Made by a program: the position numbers and the translations under genes. Source: Stromatinia cepivora (Eukaryota; Ascomycota; Leotiomycetes; Helotiales; Sclerotiniaceae). From it: a stretch of 64,000 nucleotides of DNA. Under the pieces are notes generated by a model that had not been told where the DNA came from, searched no databases, and worked only from the letters and a program-made list of their open reading frames with translations. Each line of letters opens with the position of its first letter. The stretch's first letter is position 1. Below are positions 61,579-64,000 of this stretch, piece after piece. Location: positions 310,001 through 374,000 of the forward strand of contig RCTD01000034.1 of NCBI GenBank assembly GCA_014898415.1, written 5' to 3'.

Positions 61579-64000
61579 CCCTATCTGAACTCTTAAGATA
61601 TCTCCCCCGGACTTTCAACACATGCCACTTAAACTTACCAGCAACGATGGAATTCGATAACCGGTAGCTGGTGGTAAGTAGTAAGTCAGATTTTACAAAT
61701 TATACTCTCCTTCTTTTCTTCTTTCCTTCCTTTCTTTCTTTTTCTTTCCCCTTCTACCGAAATATGTTCCTGGACCTTAGCTCTCATTACCCCCTACATG
61801 AGCAATCTCTACATCCAAATAACTCCTTCCCGCCACCTTCCCATCCTACACAACCCATCATCTCCAAAAATTCAATTCATAACGCCTTTTCAGAGAGCCA
61901 ACTGATTAGGAGTCTCAAAAACGGCTGTTACGTTCGAGATATCCGATAGCCTCTCGTGAATTTGACGCTTTGTGGCTTCAAGTGCTAGCGAACGAGACCC
62001 ATTAATCTAGAGGCGTCTTCAGTTCTACTACTGACTTGGTTCCAAGGGTGATCATCGTCTAGCATTTTGAATCCACGCCAGCATGTGAAAACACCGTAAT
62101 TTGTTCAAGGTGTTCGGGGCGACTATTTGGGATGCAGTAGGTCATCTCTACCATATGCCTTAATTCCATTTCTTGTTCGAATTTCTTTTGACAACTTTAC
62201 CGTAAGAGGATCAAGAGACTCAAATTTCGCAACGATTTAGACGCATAGGCGAAGAAATCCAAACCCTGGACGAGAAGCATCTGAAATACCAGCGTTGTCG
62301 AAGTGGGATGTTTACAAAATTGCTCAACACACATGAGTTAGGGTTGATAAAAGGCATTAAAAATACTTGAGATAAAATCAAAATGATCAGAGTCATCTTA
62401 ACAATATCATCTCTTATCCCGCGTGCAAGTCCTCGCAAAGCTTCCGCTGCCAATGAAATTCTTGAGGTCTATTAGTGTAGAGTTGACTAGCAAATCTAAT
62501 AGAGTTTCTGAACTAGTAGTGTCAAATTTAGTAAACATAATATAATACTGCTTTCATGCCCTTTTTACCGGTAACTCTGTATTCTCAACTAAAATCTTTA
62601 GAAATGATTTTCTTCTCCCAAATACCACGACACTGTATGCTTTCCCCCAACAATCGATTGCCAAATAGTAAATGTACCCCTTTCTCAGACACAAAAGCAC
62701 ACACAGAACAGAAAGCGATATCGTCACAAGACATGCTAATCGATGCGCTGAAAACCAGTTTCTTCCAATGGAAAACAGTTCCAAGCACAGCAGAACCAAC
62801 AAGGAAGGTCTCACGATCATCTTCTCAAAACATGACTTTGGCGACAAATCACAGTACATCGAGAGAGAAAGCGTTGTGTTTCTCAGGCACAAATATAAGA
62901 CACACAACATGTAATTCATCTCTATAGCGGCAGTAAGATACCCTCGACTTCGCTAAACCTAAGCCCAAAATCACATCCCCTTAGTCCCCATCCTCAACAT
63001 CACCCGCCTATTTTGACAAATATGGAACGGAATACCAGACATGTATATATATATCACTATGAAGAAGATATAGATATTTGATACTTTCCTACAACATAAC
63101 ATAGGAATAAATACCGAAGAGAAAGATATTCAATCTTACGATAAATCACACCATCCCAATCTCATTATCTCATTATTTCATTATTTCAAAATGAGAAAAA
63201 GGCAACTAGAATTCCCATATAATGATTACAAGAAAAATATCCTTCCAAGCCGAGAAATATCATATAGGAATTCTAATTCTACACTAAAAGTTTAAAAAAT
63301 TAGAACATTGGAATAGATACCTACCTACACTACAAAATATTCAAATCATGAAATCCTGTCTCCGAGAGATCCGGAGAATGGGGATAATAAATAGTATTAA
63401 CATTAAAAAAAGAAAGATAAAGTTAGTTGGATTTGAATGAGGGATATCCAAGATATATATATAAATTACCCACCATATAGAATTATTTTTTTCATACTTT
63501 CAAGCAGTATTTTTCAATATCGTTGATATTTATCATATCGATTTATAACTCTATCTAAGCTCTTCACATAATTATAATTCAATTTTCGGCGTTAGTTGGT
63601 GGATGGATATGTTTAATAGTTAGTATATTATAAATGACAGACAGCTCATCTATATCGAGATAATTCGAGATAATTAAAAGCAATTGCAAAACCAACCAGA
63701 GAAAGATACATCAATACTGCGAGTAGGAATCATAAATCGATGTGCCTCGTAGAGCTACCTAAGTATCGGAAGGCATTGTCTCCCTTCATATCCTCACGTT
63801 TATGCTATTGCACTTGCATTTCAGACTTCACATTTCACACGTTCACAATGAATCACTTAACTGGAAAAAGGTATTCGTATGAAGAATATATATGTACTCG
63901 AGTATTTCAACTCAATTCATTCCCATTCCCAAACCCATTCAATCCAATGCACCAGCTCACCCGAGCAAAAATACCACGCCAAACACCTAGCTAACCTAGC
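61579..64000. other. Intergenic region, no gene recognised
   Basis: T/C-rich at 61700-61760. Two overlapping frames of about 120 codons on opposite strands (62554-62927) show no domain and are not supported. Positions 63000-63700 are AT-rich. The right edge may contain promoter sequence of a gene outside the window. Confidence 0.4.

Noticed and set aside
62554..62927. Opposite-strand frames of about 120 codons
   Set aside because: Mutually overlapping, no domain and no codon or splice support; cannot tell either from chance.

Overview
This window is nuclear DNA of a filamentous ascomycete. Genes carry short GT-AG introns (about 42-135 nt) with CTAAC/CTGAC-like branch sites. Gene content (Hnm1-type permease, ENA-type Na+ P-ATPase, Ran1-like and SRPK-like kinases, fungal GT31 glycosyltransferase, ILV2, GAL1) and the moderately AT-rich composition suggest a Leotiomycete, possibly Sclerotiniaceae. 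That placement is inference; no marker gene proves it.

Layout. 1-3975 is low-complexity intergenic DNA. 3976-7193 holds a secreted trypsin (+) and a choline/GABA-type permease (-), convergent. 7194-20397 is a 13-kb stretch without a recognisable protein gene; it contains an intron-bearing tRNA-Ser(GCU), a hAT-like MITE with a perfect 8-bp target duplication, a TA-flanked MITE and a tandem 120-bp repeat. 20398-21881 is a Ran1/Sks1-like kinase. 21882-30334 is again gene-poor and has a second copy of the TA-flanked MITE. 30335-51791 is the gene-dense core: an orphan basic nuclear-type protein, a RING-CH membrane protein, a GT31 glycosyltransferase, galactokinase, a TRAPPC12 homologue, acetolactate synthase ILV2 and an ENA-type ATPase. 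51792-64000 holds a small conserved fungal protein of unknown function, an ABCG half-transporter with a Cys-rich ectodomain (nine exons), an SRPK-like kinase whose first splice junction does not keep frame, two more TIR elements and a disrupted tRNA-like locus.

The genes do not form one pathway or a biosynthetic cluster; this looks like ordinary core chromosome interrupted by MITE-rich spacers. For every spliced gene except the SRPK-like kinase I could choose GT-AG introns whose exon sum is a multiple of three and whose protein follows the family through the junctions. The most notable observations are in ILV2: Val at the position of the canonical herbicide-site proline, Ala in the GYPGG motif, and a 33-nt optional exon with good splice sites that would introduce a stop. 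No wholly new multi-gene system is evident.
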